From assembly GCA_947073545.1 (NCBI GenBank), contig CAMTMP010000033.1, positions 1-43,755 on the forward strand: DNA of 43,755 nt, read 5' to 3'. Both the position numbers and the translations under genes were made by a program. Numbering within the stretch: position 1 is the stretch's first letter; the number at the start of each line of letters is the position of its first letter. The DNA comes from an uncultured bacterium (GTDB taxonomy: Bacteria; Bacillota; Clostridia; Lachnospirales; Lachnospiraceae). A model generated the notes under the pieces. That model worked only from the letters and a program-made list of their open reading frames with translations. It was not told the DNA's origin and ran no database searches. Below, in pieces: positions 15,254 to 25,058 of the stretch.

Positions 15254-15769
15254 TCAATCCATCCGGATACACACAGGCCCCTTCACGAACCGCTCCCAGA
15301 TTTCCTCCGTCATCTCCCCCACATCCAGAAAAGACCTCGCCACATCCGCCCGCTCCCGTGCCTCACCATCCGCATCCCTCTCAATCCTCTCCACCAGCTT
15401 ATTTTTGATATACTGATAAGGCACGGAGTAGTACATCTTGTCTACTGCGATGTGATAATTAAACTGAACGGTAGCGACTTTCCAATCGCTGAGTTCAAAG
15501 CGGGTAGCAGGCAGCGTTGCCAGTAATGGCATTTCTTCCCCAAGAAACAGACTACGCCTGCTGCCTTCTTTTTTCTGGAAGGTATTAGCATTGAACTGTT
15601 CAAGTTTTTCCCTAATGGCGGAATTTAATTCAGCCAGAGAAAAGAACTGTTCATTCCGAAGGGCTGCAGTAATCCATGTAGATACATTTCTTACTGTTCC
15701 TTCAGCATCAGGCCTGTCCTTGGGTTTGCGTACCCGTGCCGAAATTTCTGGATCTGCATGACTCCTCAC
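15254..15769 (-). pseudogene. istA: IS21 transposase IstA, C-terminal fragment with a foreign tail
   Basis: The fragment shows the IstA C-terminal blocks: ARVRKPKDRPDAEGTVRNVS, TWITAALRNEQFFSLAELNS, FQKKEGSRRSLFLGEE and HIAVDKMYYSVPYQYIKNKL. The N-terminal helix-turn-helix and most of the DDE catalytic core are absent. After IKNKLV the normal IstA ending is replaced by ERIERDADGEARERADVARS and a short end (FVKGPVCIRMD) that I do not recognise, so the ORF is chimeric. Upstream it overlaps, in another frame, the last 20 codons of the Rhs gene. No transposase activity is expected. Confidence 0.8.
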
Positions 15770-18700
15770 ATCCCGCCTTTGTGACTTCGGGAATCATGGC
15801 TTCTTTCGGAGTTTTCCCCAAAAGCCTGCTCCCCGCCAGGCCGTAAGGGCCAACATGATCCGTGATATTCTCAAGTCCCGACATCACCGCACCGGTTTTG
15901 GCTCCGCGCCAGAAAGCATCTCCTGCGCTCTTAAGTTTCCCTGTTCCATACAGCACTTCGCTTAAGGCATTCTCTGCACCGCCTAACAGGCTTTTCCCCA
16001 AGTCTACGCGTCCTCTGCTGATTCCCTGCTCCAGAGCACTTCCGACGGTTCCCGCCGCGAAGTCTGTGGCAAAGGCGCCAAGTACACCCACGCCGCTTCC
16101 TACCAGCGCGCCCTTGGCTGCGCCTACCACGGCGCCGTTTGCTGCCGCTCCTGCTGCCCTGCGCCAGTTAATCTTCCTGCCGTCCATGAGCTGGGATGCC
16201 GCATTTCCGATAAAACCTGCCGCGCCGCCGAAAAAGCCGCCGAGTCCTGCTCCCACAAGGATATTTGGGATCTCTCCTGTAGGGTCGTTGTAGTTGACCG
16301 GGTCATTATCGCAGTACGGGTAAGGGTTTATGTTTCTCTTAACCGGATCGGGCGAGAGCATTCTGCCCTGCGCACTGTCATAGAATCTTGCCTGTGCAAA
16401 GTACTTACCGATTACGGGATCGTAAATATAGTTCGTAAAACGCAGCTCCTTTTCTGTACCTGCGTTGGACTGTGCATCGGTTCTGCCCCATGCATCGTGT
16501 CCCTTTCGCCAGTCGGCATTGCCCTGTGCATCTGCGGTGTATAAGGGGCTTCCCCAGAGATCGGGCATTTCATACAACTGACCTGCCGCGGTGGTATAGC
16601 TGAGGCGCTCATAGGTTTTGCCGTATACGGCTTTTGTAATGCCGCCTCCGTCATGGTACGCCATCAGGTCATTGTATGTACCTCCCAGAAAATCGGGCAC
16701 GTAGGCTGTTGTCTTTACCTGCGGCGTTTCTGTCCCCGGAAGGGTGACGGTATGGGCGATCCGCATGTTCAGGGCATTGTAGGTATAGTCTGTCTGTGCC
16801 CCGGTCAGAAGGTTTCTTCCTGTCACCATGCGGTTGGCGGTGTCATAAACATACTGCCGGATCAGGGCATCTCCCTGTCTTTCTTCTGTCAGATTTCCCT
16901 TTTTATCATAAGTGTAGCTGTAGGCTGCGCCGTCCTGCTCCATGGAGACAAGTCTGTTCATGGCGTCGTAGGTATACGCTGCCTTCTCGTCATTGTTCAC
17001 TATCCACGCAGTACGGTTCCCCAGCGGGTCATAGCCGTAGGTCTCCCGTGTCGTTCCCTCTGTGCAGGAAAGCAAGCGTCCTGCGGGATCATAGGTGAAC
17101 ACGGTATTGTATACAGGCGCGTTCACACCGCTTTGTCTGCGCAGACCAAGCAAATGTCCCATCGGATCATAGGCAAAGTTCACATCCATGACCGCACCGT
17201 CGTCTGTCTGATATTTTGCCATAGACGGTATTCCGCCGGAGCGGTAGCGGTAAGTGGCTTTGCTGCCCGGCTGTATCATGGAAAGGAGATTCCCTGCCGC
17301 GTCATAGCTGTACTGCGTGCCCCTGCCTTCCTCATCCGTCACACCGGTCAGACGGTGGTTCCTGTCGTAGGTATAGTTTACCACACTTTCGTCAGGATAG
17401 CGAATGGCGGTTCTGTTCCCGACAGAATCATAAGTATAGCCGACTGTACGCCCGTTATGGTCGGTCACACCGGTCAGTCTTCCCAGCACATCGCGCTCCA
17501 TGGTCATGACGCCGTTCCAGTCCTGCATTTCTACCAGTTCTCCCCGCTTATTGTAACGGAAAGATGCCTTTCTGCCATCATGATAAGTCAACTGCAAAGG
17601 CTGGTTGTTGAGATCGTATGTCACCTTCGTTATATTGCCGTCCTCGTCCGTGATCTCGACCGGATTGCCGTTACCGTCGTAGGTATAGCTTCTTTCCTCT
17701 TCCACCGGGTTTATCATCCGAACCATACATCCTCTCTTATCATACTGATAGATGGTTGCATGGGATGTTTCCCCGTCCTCTGATACGCATTCCTTAATCT
17801 GGCGGTTCATGGCGTCATATTCATAGACAGTGATATTTCCAAGCGGATCTGTCACTTGAATCAGGTTTCCGCAGGCATCATAGGTATATGCGGTCACATT
17901 GCCGCCTGCGTCTGTCACTGTCCCGATCTGTCCGTTAGGCGTGTAGGTGAATGTTATACTGTCCCCTTCCGGATTTGTAATCTTCGTCACCTGTCCCAGC
18001 GCATCGCGGGTATAGGTCATATCGCCTCCCAGCGCATCTGTCACCTTTGTCACCTGTCCTGCCGCATTGTAGGTATACGTAACCGTATTACCTTCCGGGT
18101 CTTCTCTGCTGATCAGATTGCCCGCTGGCGAATAGGTATACGCAGTCACATTGCCTCCGGCGTCTGTCTGCGTCAGCACTCTTCCCATGCTGTCATAGGT
18201 AAATTCCAGACTGTGCCCCGACGCGTCTGTCATCCTAAGCAGCCGTCCCATATCATCATACTGGTAGGTTGTCTGCGCACCCTCCTTGTCCGTAACCTTC
18301 GCAACCTTTCCCGTATTGGTATACGCAAGCGTCAGACTGTCGCCGTTCTGATCCGTAACGCCTGTCATACGGTTGCGGGCATCGTAATCGTAGTTCCAGT
18401 TGTTACCATTTTCATCGGTAAAGGAACGCATATTGCCTGCCGCATCATAGGTGCAGCTCTTCGTATGTCCCTCCTCGTCCACACTCTTTATGATACGGTT
18501 TAAGCTGTCGTAGTTATATGTCTTAACACCTCCCAGAGGGTCGGTCTCACTGATCAGATTGCCGTTTGCATCATAGGACAGCGTACTTCTTCCTCCTCTG
18601 GCATCCGTGACGGCTGTCATTCTTCCTGCCGCATCATATTCACAGGTCGTAGTCTGTCCCAAAGCATCGGTTACTGTCGTAAGACGGTTGTTGGCATCGA

Positions 18701-21700
18701 ACGCATAACTCCTGCTGTTTCCTTCCGCATCCGTGATTTTCGTACAGTTGCCGTTCGCGTCATACTGGTAGAGTGTTTTTCCGCCATCAGGTGACGTAAC
18801 CTCCGTCAAGTGCCCGGCTTCATCGTAAGAGCAGACAGTTCTGTTGTTTTCCGGGTCGGTCATTTCCGTCAGATTACCGTCCGCGTCATAAGCCGCCTCC
18901 TGCACAGACTCATCCGGCGTCTCTACCGAAATAACCTGCCCCGCCCCGTCATAAGTATAGCGGGTGGTTCCTGCCGCCGTTGTCTCCGTAATCAGTCTGT
19001 TTTCCTCATCATAGGTATAGGTTGTAACGTTTCCGTCCTCATCTGTTCTGGTCAGCAGATTGCCCGCCTGATCGTAAGTAAAGCTCACGCTGTTTCCCAT
19101 AGCATCCGTCACACTGATGACACGCCCCCGCGCATCATATGTGTAGACGGTCTGGTGTTCCAGCGGATCGGTAACGGTCTTTACACGTCCCATGGTGTCA
19201 TATGCATACTGCAGAATGCCGCCTGCCGCATCGGTAATCCGCGTCAGCCGATCCGCCGCGTCATAGGTATAGGCAGTCACATTGCCGTTTCCGTCGGTCC
19301 TGGCTGCGGTATTGCCTCTCGCATCATAGGTATAGGCTGTTTCCTCATCCATGGGATTTTTTTCTCCAACCAGACAGCCGCGCTCATCATATGTAAACTG
19401 GTATGCGTTCCCCATAAAGTCCGTTACCAGTGAAAGCTGTCCCATCCCGTTGTATTCCATACGCTGGCTGTTACCCCGCCTGTCTGTGATACCTGTACGG
19501 TTGCCGTTCTCATCATAGGAAAAGAGAACCTCGCCGTCCATATCCTCAATCTTAAGCAGATCACCCGCTGCGGAATATTGATAAGATACGGTCTTTCCTG
19601 CAGGAGAGGTATAGGAAACAAGTCTGCCGATGGCATCATGGACATATGTACTGATATTGCCTGCCGGATCGCCTGCCTCTTTCAAATGTCCAGCCTCGTC
19701 ATAGGCATAACTCCATACATTCCCGGTTCTGTCAGTCCATGTAATCAGGTTATCATCTTCGTCGTAAGTATAGATGCCGCTGTTTCCACGCTCGTCCAGC
19801 ACGCTGATCAAATTATTGTTGTTGTCATATTCATACCGGCTTTCCGTGCCGTCACGGTTTACGATTCTGACAGGAAGACTTCTGTCATTATAGGAAACCT
19901 GCTCCATTGTACCGTCAGGATATGTGACACAGTTCATGCGTCCGCACGCATCATAGGACATTTTCGTGCTGTTCCCGAGCGCGTCTGTCTGCTCAATCAG
20001 CCTGCCGTCCTCATCATAACTGTTATGTATCCCGGCTCCTGCCAGTTCCACATCCGTGATGCGTCCATCCGCATCATACAGATAGGTTGTGCTATTGCCC
20101 ATCTCGTCAGTAAATACTGTTTTTCTGTTTTCCCCGTCATACGCTACAGCGCTTTCTCCCCTGTCGGCTGTATTCTGCCGGATTACTCTGCCATACACAT
20201 CATACGTGTTTGTCAGATAAACCGATCCCGCAAAATCTGCAATGGCCGAAAGACGGCCTGCCTCATAAGAAAAGGATATCGCGTTACCCGCAGAGTTTCC
20301 GACCGCTGCCAGACGCCCCTCCTGATAGCTTAAGACTGCCGTATTCCCCTGACTGTCCGTCACTTCAGACAGATGTCCACCTGTATAGGAAAAGGTCAGG
20401 CTGCTTCCGTGACTTCCGCTGATCTTCGTGATCTGTCCCGCCGCGTTTTTCTCAAAACGGTATTTTACCAGTCCGTTTTCCACAATCCGCGCAAGAACGA
20501 GAGCGCTGTCGAACACATACTCTGTGCCGTCCTGTTTCCTGACCGCATAAGCAGCATCCTCCTTTTGTTCCATCGTGTAGGCGGTTGTGGTGCCGTCTGC
20601 AGCGCGGAAGGAACCATCCACTTCCTTTAAGAAAGGAATCACCGCTCCACAAGGTGTGCTGAAATACGCGTATTCCTCATCCATATATAGCAAATAATTC
20701 AGTTCATGTGTCCATCCTGCTCCCGGCACAGTATCAAACGCGTCCCTGTCGGAATCATACATAAGCGTAAGGTGCAGCTTATCCTTTCCGTAATCCTCCA
20801 GACATGTGTAACTCCACAGGAATGCACCGGTCAGCGCATTGACAGGATCATTTCCCGTGTACGAAATCCTGCCGTCCGTGTAAGTGCTTTCAGAAGTTCT
20901 GTCCGCCAGACCGTTCTTTTTACTGATATCGGTTTTTATGCTTCCCTGCACGCTGTAACGGCTAGACCCTTCCGCATTGTTCGCCCTCGCACAGTAAGTG
21001 TGTTCCGTATTCGGCTGTAAGCCTGAAAAAAACTTGCAGATCCGGCCAGCAGCCATGGGGTCTGTATCGGTCACATGATAGACGTTTTCGTCAAACGTAA
21101 TGTCATAATCCGCCGCATCCACTACCGGCGGGAAACTTATGATCACACTGTTAAATCCGGCTTGAGCCGTGACATCCGAGGGTACGGCAGGCCCCACCGC
21201 AATCGTGGTGACAGTCTTAACCTGCGTGTACGCGCTATTCCCTCCATCATTATACGCACAAACACTGTATGTATGATCCGTATCAGGTGTGAGACCTGTC
21301 ATGGTTTTGGAGGTGCCTGTCACATTGCTGGTTTTACCGTCGAAGCGGAGTCTGTAACCCTTGGCCCTGCTCACACTCCCCCATGAAACCGTCACGGAAT
21401 TGGTAGTCGCCGTCGCCTGAACATTCGCAGGTTTTTCCGGCGGTGCCATCGTCGTTTTCACAGAATATACCGGAGAGTAGGCACTGGTTCCCGCGTCATT
21501 TTTGGCACGCACCTGACACCTGTAAGTCGTCTCCGGACGCAGCCCCGAAACTGTCTTTGATGTCCCTGTTGTATTATAAACGGTTCCGTTAAATAACAGG
21601 TCATAGCTCTTTACTTTCGAAGAATACCGCCAGCTTACGGTAACACTGTCAGCGCTTGCACTAAAGCTGATGTCTGTTGGTACATCCGGCGCTTTCAGCA

Positions 21701-23714
21701 AGGTTTTCACCGTCATTGAGGGAGAATAGCTGCTGCGTCCTCCTTCATTGACAGAACGTATCTGGTATCTGTAGCTGGTATCGTCCTGCAGCCCTGTTAT
21801 CCTATGTGATGTCCCCTGTGCTGTATATGTCTTACCGTCGAAATAGACTTCATATTCCGTTGCACCCGGCACTGCATTCCATGTCAGCGTAACTGCATCC
21901 GCCGCAACCACCGCCCTTGCCGTCGGATATGCAGTAGGCGCATAAGGGAGGGTCTTTACTGTTTTAACCGGGCTGTAGGAACTGGAGCCGTCCGTACTGT
22001 TCACACGGATCTGGTAGTTATAAGATGTATTCGCCGTCAATCCTGAAATCGTCTTACTTGTACCCGTCACCCGGTAGGTAGTCCCGTTAAACAGGAGATC
22101 GTAGTTGGATGCTCCGCTGACCATATCCCATCTCAATGTGATAGACGTCTGTGACCGTGTCTCCTTTACGGTCTCCGGCGGCATAGATGTCGTCTTAAGC
22201 GTCTTTGTGTGGCTGTATGAACTGGAACCGTCCGCATTATTGGCACGAATCCGATAGCTGTAGGAGGTGTTCGGCTTTAGTCCCGTCACCCTGTATGAGG
22301 TACCTTTCACGTTATAAACCTTGCCGTCAATCTCCAAATCATAGCTGGATGCTCCCGTCACCGACGCCCAGCTCACAGTGACAGAACTCTCGTCCGAAGA
22401 TGCGACCGGGTTGGCGGGAGCCTTCGGTGTTGTCCGCACTTTCTTCTCCGGCCCGTACTCACTGACGCCGTCTGCATTTTTAGAGCGGACTTTGTACGCG
22501 TATTCCGTATTTTCCCTCAGTCCGGTAAACGTTCTGGAAGGTGCGATTGTACCATAGGTACTTCCGTTAAACTGAATATCGTAACCTGTTGCGTCGCTGA
22601 CGGCATCCCAATTTACGGTGACAGAGTCCTCCGTCGTCTGTCCCTGTATACCCGTAGGCACATCGGGCATTTTGGCCAGCGTTTTAATCGTTTTAGCCGA
22701 GCTGAAACCGCCCACACCGTCCAGACTTCTGGATGCCACCTGATAGGTATAACTTGTTTTCGGTTTCAAGCCGCTATATGTCGTAGAAGTGGTGTTCTCA
22801 AACCCATATGTCTCATCCTCATTCAGACGGATCAGATATCCGGCCGCCCCTGTCACCTTGTTCCAACTGACAGTTACAGAGTCCCCTGTGCTCGTGGCGG
22901 TCACGGAAGCAGGTGCTTTGGGCGGTGTAGCCACCGTTATCTGATTTGTATAAGCCCCCGCCACATCCGTATTTCTTGCACGGATCTGGAACGTATAACT
23001 CATCCCGGCAGTCAGGCCCGTAATCTCCTTGGAATTGGCCGTCGTACTGTAGCTTCTCCCGTTAAACAGGATATCATAGCTGACTGCACCGCTTACCTTA
23101 TTCCAACTGATGGTCGCAGATGTCTCTGTGGCTCTCTTTTGGATTCCGTTGGGTACTGCCGGAGCGACAGGCGGCGTTTTAACTGTCTGCGTCGCGCTGT
23201 ACGGACTTGTCTGCTTTGAGCCCCTCGCCCTTACCGCTATCGTATGGCTCGTCTTTGGCGTAAGCCCGGTAAAAGTCTTTGTCAGTGTGGTCACATTATA
23301 ATCCCTGTTATCAAACAAAATATCATAGCTCTTCGCACGCGCAACTGCACTAAAGCTGATCCCGATTTTTGTAGGTTCCGCCGTAATTTTGATATTCTGG
23401 GGGACATCCAGCGGCTTATTGTCATAAAAATCGTAGGGAACCAGAATCTTTTTTACGTCCCCGCCGAGTTTTACGTGATCTCCTACCTGTGAAACCTGCA
23501 TCTCATACTGTTTACCTGCCGGTAAGTTGGCCTTTGTTGTGTAGGAGTCTCCCTTCCAGTCCCGGTTTGACTCCAAATTATAGCTCTTCCCCGCTTCCCA
23601 AAAATGTACCTCCTGCTTCACCATGCCCGGAAGTATAATCCAGTTAGCCGTTACAGAGCCATCGTCATTTAAATATAAATTTAACTTAATATCATTGTCT
23701 GCCAAAGCTGCCAT
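15708..23714 (-). CDS. Giant FN3-Rhs/YD-repeat protein, toxin tip lost to IS21
   Basis: The product has 2668 aa and no signal peptide or membrane anchor at its start (MAALADNDIKLNLYLNDDGS). Residues 1-100 form a beta-rich head, residues 100-930 hold ten fibronectin type III repeats of about 82 aa each (SVTVSW...YDLLFNG...TGLKPNTSYSY pattern). A DUF6531-like entry (DPVNALTGAFLW) follows near 960. Dozens of YD repeats (typically YTYDAAGNL) run to about 2420, making the Rhs shell. The core ends RFYDSAQGRMLSPDPV...DPTGE near 2480. A Gly/Ala-rich pre-toxin region follows, then the frame enters IS21 DNA, so the variable toxin is missing. AAGGAG lies 8 nt before ATG. A sigma-type promoter precedes it (23762-23789), and the sigma, holin and lysin genes lie upstream. 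Role inferred: cargo of a holin/lysin release module. Confidence 0.85.
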   Translation of the reverse strand: MAALADNDIKLNLYLNDDGSVTANWIILPGMVKQEVHFWEAGKSYNLESNRDWKGDSYTTKANLPAGKQYEMQVSQVGDHVKLGGDVKKILVPYDFYDNKPLDVPQNIKITAEPTKIGISFSAVARAKSYDILFDNRDYNVTTLTKTFTGLTPKTSHTIAVRARGSKQTSPYSATQTVKTPPVAPAVPNGIQKRATETSATISWNKVSGAVSYDILFNGRSYSTTANSKEITGLTAGMSYTFQIRARNTDVAGAYTNQITVATPPKAPASVTATSTGDSVTVSWNKVTGAAGYLIRLNEDETYGFENTTSTTYSGLKPKTSYTYQVASRSLDGVGGFSSAKTIKTLAKMPDVPTGIQGQTTEDSVTVNWDAVSDATGYDIQFNGSTYGTIAPSRTFTGLRENTEYAYKVRSKNADGVSEYGPEKKVRTTPKAPANPVASSDESSVTVSWASVTGASSYDLEIDGKVYNVKGTSYRVTGLKPNTSYSYRIRANNADGSSSYSHTKTLKTTSMPPETVKETRSQTSITLRWDMVSGASNYDLLFNGTTYRVTGTSKTISGLTANTSYNYQIRVNSTDGSSSYSPVKTVKTLPYAPTAYPTARAVVAADAVTLTWNAVPGATEYEVYFDGKTYTAQGTSHRITGLQDDTSYRYQIRSVNEGGRSSYSPSMTVKTLLKAPDVPTDISFSASADSVTVSWRYSSKVKSYDLLFNGTVYNTTGTSKTVSGLRPETTYRCQVRAKNDAGTSAYSPVYSVKTTMAPPEKPANVQATATTNSVTVSWGSVSRAKGYRLRFDGKTSNVTGTSKTMTGLTPDTDHTYSVCAYNDGGNSAYTQVKTVTTIAVGPAVPSDVTAQAGFNSVIISFPPVVDAADYDITFDENVYHVTDTDPMAAGRICKFFSGLQPNTEHTYCARANNAEGSSRYSVQGSIKTDISKKNGLADRTSESTYTDGRISYTGNDPVNALTGAFLWSYTCLEDYGKDKLHLTLMYDSDRDAFDTVPGAGWTHELNYLLYMDEEYAYFSTPCGAVIPFLKEVDGSFRAADGTTTAYTMEQKEDAAYAVRKQDGTEYVFDSALVLARIVENGLVKYRFEKNAAGQITKISGSHGSSLTFSYTGGHLSEVTDSQGNTAVLSYQEGRLAAVGNSAGNAISFSYEAGRLSAIADFAGSVYLTNTYDVYGRVIRQNTADRGESAVAYDGENRKTVFTDEMGNSTTYLYDADGRITDVELAGAGIHNSYDEDGRLIEQTDALGNSTKMSYDACGRMNCVTYPDGTMEQVSYNDRSLPVRIVNRDGTESRYEYDNNNNLISVLDERGNSGIYTYDEDDNLITWTDRTGNVWSYAYDEAGHLKEAGDPAGNISTYVHDAIGRLVSYTSPAGKTVSYQYSAAGDLLKIEDMDGEVLFSYDENGNRTGITDRRGNSQRMEYNGMGQLSLVTDFMGNAYQFTYDERGCLVGEKNPMDEETAYTYDARGNTAARTDGNGNVTAYTYDAADRLTRITDAAGGILQYAYDTMGRVKTVTDPLEHQTVYTYDARGRVISVTDAMGNSVSFTYDQAGNLLTRTDEDGNVTTYTYDEENRLITETTAAGTTRYTYDGAGQVISVETPDESVQEAAYDADGNLTEMTDPENNRTVCSYDEAGHLTEVTSPDGGKTLYQYDANGNCTKITDAEGNSRSYAFDANNRLTTVTDALGQTTTCEYDAAGRMTAVTDARGGRSTLSYDANGNLISETDPLGGVKTYNYDSLNRIIKSVDEEGHTKSCTYDAAGNMRSFTDENGNNWNYDYDARNRMTGVTDQNGDSLTLAYTNTGKVAKVTDKEGAQTTYQYDDMGRLLRMTDASGHSLEFTYDSMGRVLTQTDAGGNVTAYTYSPAGNLISREDPEGNTVTYTYNAAGQVTKVTDALGGDMTYTRDALGQVTKITNPEGDSITFTYTPNGQIGTVTDAGGNVTAYTYDACGNLIQVTDPLGNITVYEYDAMNRQIKECVSEDGETSHATIYQYDKRGCMVRMINPVEEERSYTYDGNGNPVEITDEDGNITKVTYDLNNQPLQLTYHDGRKASFRYNKRGELVEMQDWNGVMTMERDVLGRLTGVTDHNGRTVGYTYDSVGNRTAIRYPDESVVNYTYDRNHRLTGVTDEEGRGTQYSYDAAGNLLSMIQPGSKATYRYRSGGIPSMAKYQTDDGAVMDVNFAYDPMGHLLGLRRQSGVNAPVYNTVFTYDPAGRLLSCTEGTTRETYGYDPLGNRTAWIVNNDEKAAYTYDAMNRLVSMEQDGAAYSYTYDKKGNLTEERQGDALIRQYVYDTANRMVTGRNLLTGAQTDYTYNALNMRIAHTVTLPGTETPQVKTTAYVPDFLGGTYNDLMAYHDGGGITKAVYGKTYERLSYTTAAGQLYEMPDLWGSPLYTADAQGNADWRKGHDAWGRTDAQSNAGTEKELRFTNYIYDPVIGKYFAQARFYDSAQGRMLSPDPVKRNINPYPYCDNDPVNYNDPTGEIPNILVGAGLGGFFGGAAGFIGNAASQLMDGRKINWRRAAGAAANGAVVGAAKGALVGSGVGVLGAFATDFAAGTVGSALEQGISRGRVDLGKSLLGGAENALSEVLYGTGKLKSAGDAFWRGAKTGAVMSGLENITDHVGPYGLAGSRLLGKTPKEAMIPEVTKAGCEESCRSRNFGTGTQTQGQA

Positions 23715-23761
23715 AATAGAATCTCCTTTTCATATTGATAGTATTTAGCCGGCTATCTTAT

Positions 23762-23789
23762 AAAAAGGAGATTTATTTTAAAATGTAAA
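23762..23789 (-). promoter_or_regulatory. Putative TcdR-like sigma promoter of the Rhs gene
   Basis: On the minus strand, TTTACATTTTA is followed 16 bp after TTTACA by CTTTTT. The same arrangement (TTTACATTTTA, 16 bp, CTCTTT) lies upstream of the sigma gene. TTTACA is the -35 element described for TcdR/BotR/UviA-class promoters, and a CTCTTT-like -10 is unlike the usual TATAAT. It lies in the 88-bp gap between the lysin gene and the Rhs start. Confidence 0.65.
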
Positions 23790-23802
23790 CATATTAAACT
23801 GG

Positions 23803-24840
23803 TTAACAGTCGAATTTTGTGAGCTGATACTTTTCGATATAGTCCTTTATCAGTGATTCCGCATAACCTTGTGCTGTCGCATATCCGCACTCCTGCAAAT
23901 ACCGTGCCGCAAGAGTATAGTCCGTACATCCGATTAACGGTGCATACCGCAATGTTCTGCCGCCGTCCGTGCTCCTTTTTGCTATATAAGTGTTATGATC
24001 CAAAACTGACTCTTCCCAACTGTCATATGCACGCCACTGCGTCTGTTCCACCGTATAATAACTTCCATCCGCTTTCTGTTCCAAGGCATCCTTCAAATAT
24101 ATCTTGCCATTCCAGTCATTTTTCTTGATGCCAAACAGGGCATTCGCTTTCCTCGCCAGTTCAGAGGTTCCCCACGCCGACTCCTTGATCGCCTGCGCAA
24201 CTACTACAGACGGCAGTATAATCCTGCGCTTTTGCCAGTCCGCATGAGCTATTTCCCCCACAAAACACATAAATTCTTCTTTATTTCTCTCTTTCTTTCC
24301 CTCTTTTCCAATCACTGTCTCACAAAGCGCCTCCCAAATCGCGTCAGCCACCGCATCCTGCGAACCCGCACGTTCATAGATTTCCACATCCCTCTCATTA
24401 TCGCAGAAACATACTTCCACCAGTATCGCTCTCGCCTTTGTCCTGCGTATCACATAGAGTCCGCTCCCATCCTTTACCCCGCGATTTGAAAATCCCAGCT
24501 TTGCAAGATGCGAACAAATTGAAACCGCCGCCAAATGCCTTTTCCCGCCATATGTATAAACCTCCGTTCCCCGTGCATGATGCTCTGTTGACGCATTAAA
24601 ATGAATACTGATGAACAGTTCTGCCGCTGCCTGATTGGCAATCTGAACTGCTTTTTCAAGATATGCCTCCTGTGATACAGCTCTATCAACGGTACAGTCT
24701 ATCACATCCACATCCGCATCCATAAGCTTTCTCATCAGCATATTCCCCACAAGCCTCGTATGCTCCGATTCATTAATGATACCGACTGCTCCCACACCCG
24801 GCCCTTCCAGCGTATGTCCGCAATTTATTCCTATTACCAT
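23803..24840 (-). CDS. Two-domain peptidoglycan hydrolase: amidase_3 plus glucosaminidase
   Basis: The product is 345 aa from MVIGINCGHTLEGPG, preceded by GAGGGGG; an in-frame ATG at 24855 is poorer. Residues 1-190 are an N-acetylmuramoyl-L-alanine amidase_3 domain with zinc ligands in GINCGHTLE, an Asp/Glu-rich middle, FISIHFNAS and the catalytic Glu in ILVEVCFCDNERD. Residues 205-340 are a glucosaminidase (LYZ2/FlgJ type): ILPSVVVAQAIKESAWGTSE with the catalytic Glu, NALFGIKKNDWNG and YIAKRSTDGG. There is no signal peptide, as expected of a holin-dependent endolysin. It follows a holin gene by 14 nt and lies upstream of the Rhs gene, so it probably opens the wall for release of the large protein. 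Confidence 0.88.
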   Translation of the reverse strand: MVIGINCGHTLEGPGVGAVGIINESEHTRLVGNMLMRKLMDADVDVIDCTVDRAVSQEAYLEKAVQIANQAAAELFISIHFNASTEHHARGTEVYTYGGKRHLAAVSICSHLAKLGFSNRGVKDGSGLYVIRRTKARAILVEVCFCDNERDVEIYERAGSQDAVADAIWEALCETVIGKEGKKERNKEEFMCFVGEIAHADWQKRRIILPSVVVAQAIKESAWGTSELARKANALFGIKKNDWNGKIYLKDALEQKADGSYYTVEQTQWRAYDSWEESVLDHNTYIAKRSTDGGRTLRYAPLIGCTDYTLAARYLQECGYATAQGYAESLIKDYIEKYQLTKFDC

Positions 24841-24854
24841 ACAAATCCCCCTCA

Positions 24855-25058
24855 TTACTTTTTCTGCACTTCCGGCAAGCCTGCTAAAGATGTCAACCCA
24901 GAAAGCAATCCTGCCATTGTCACCGTTGAAACCAGTCTGATCCAGTCTACGTCATCTAACAGTACGGAAGTGCCAATCGCCGCAATCGCAGTTTGTGCCA
25001 TCGTTCTGACCACCCTTACACCTGCCGCCTCTATCCAATGCTTCATTTTCTTATTCAT
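24855..25058 (-). CDS. Holin, phage r1t-type
   Basis: The product is 67 aa from MNKKMKHWIEAAGVRVVRTM, with GGAGG 8 nt before ATG. It has two short hydrophobic segments (AQTAIAAIGTSVLL and LVSTVTMAGLLSGLTSLAGL) joined by a DDVDWIR turn, and a charged end (PEVQKK). This is the pattern of r1t-type holins in Firmicute phages. Its start overlaps the sigma gene stop by 8 nt, giving translational coupling. It would form membrane lesions that let the signal-less lysin, and perhaps the Rhs protein, cross. No tail, capsid or other phage gene lies around it, so it has been separated from a prophage context. Confidence 0.85.
   Translation of the reverse strand: MNKKMKHWIEAAGVRVVRTMAQTAIAAIGTSVLLDDVDWIRLVSTVTMAGLLSGLTSLAGLPEVQKK

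Larger units (their letters stand above)
13983..15769 (-). mobile_element. Degenerate IS21-family element with an embedded toxin-antitoxin pair
   Basis: IstA fragment (15254-15769) and IstB fragment (13983-14456) are in the normal order and orientation of IS21 on the minus strand. Intact elements have the two genes adjacent or overlapping; here 800 bp carrying a toxin-antitoxin module on the other strand separates them. I could not identify terminal repeats. The downstream part (13820-13980) holds several small hairpins, such as GAGTTG/CAACTC and GGCGGAGCCGCC. The right border falls inside the 3' end of the Rhs gene. Confidence 0.7.

Noticed and set aside
16653..20333. Long plus-strand frames (up to 376 codons) opposite the Rhs gene
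   Set aside because: They follow the repeat period of the YD coding sequence on the other strand, have low-complexity Ile/Val/Arg-rich translations and no ribosome sites.
15800..23700. CRISPR-like or tandem DNA repeat array
   Set aside because: The periodicity comes from protein repeats (FN3 and YD) with diverged DNA; there are no identical repeats with unique spacers. No CRISPR array was seen in the window.
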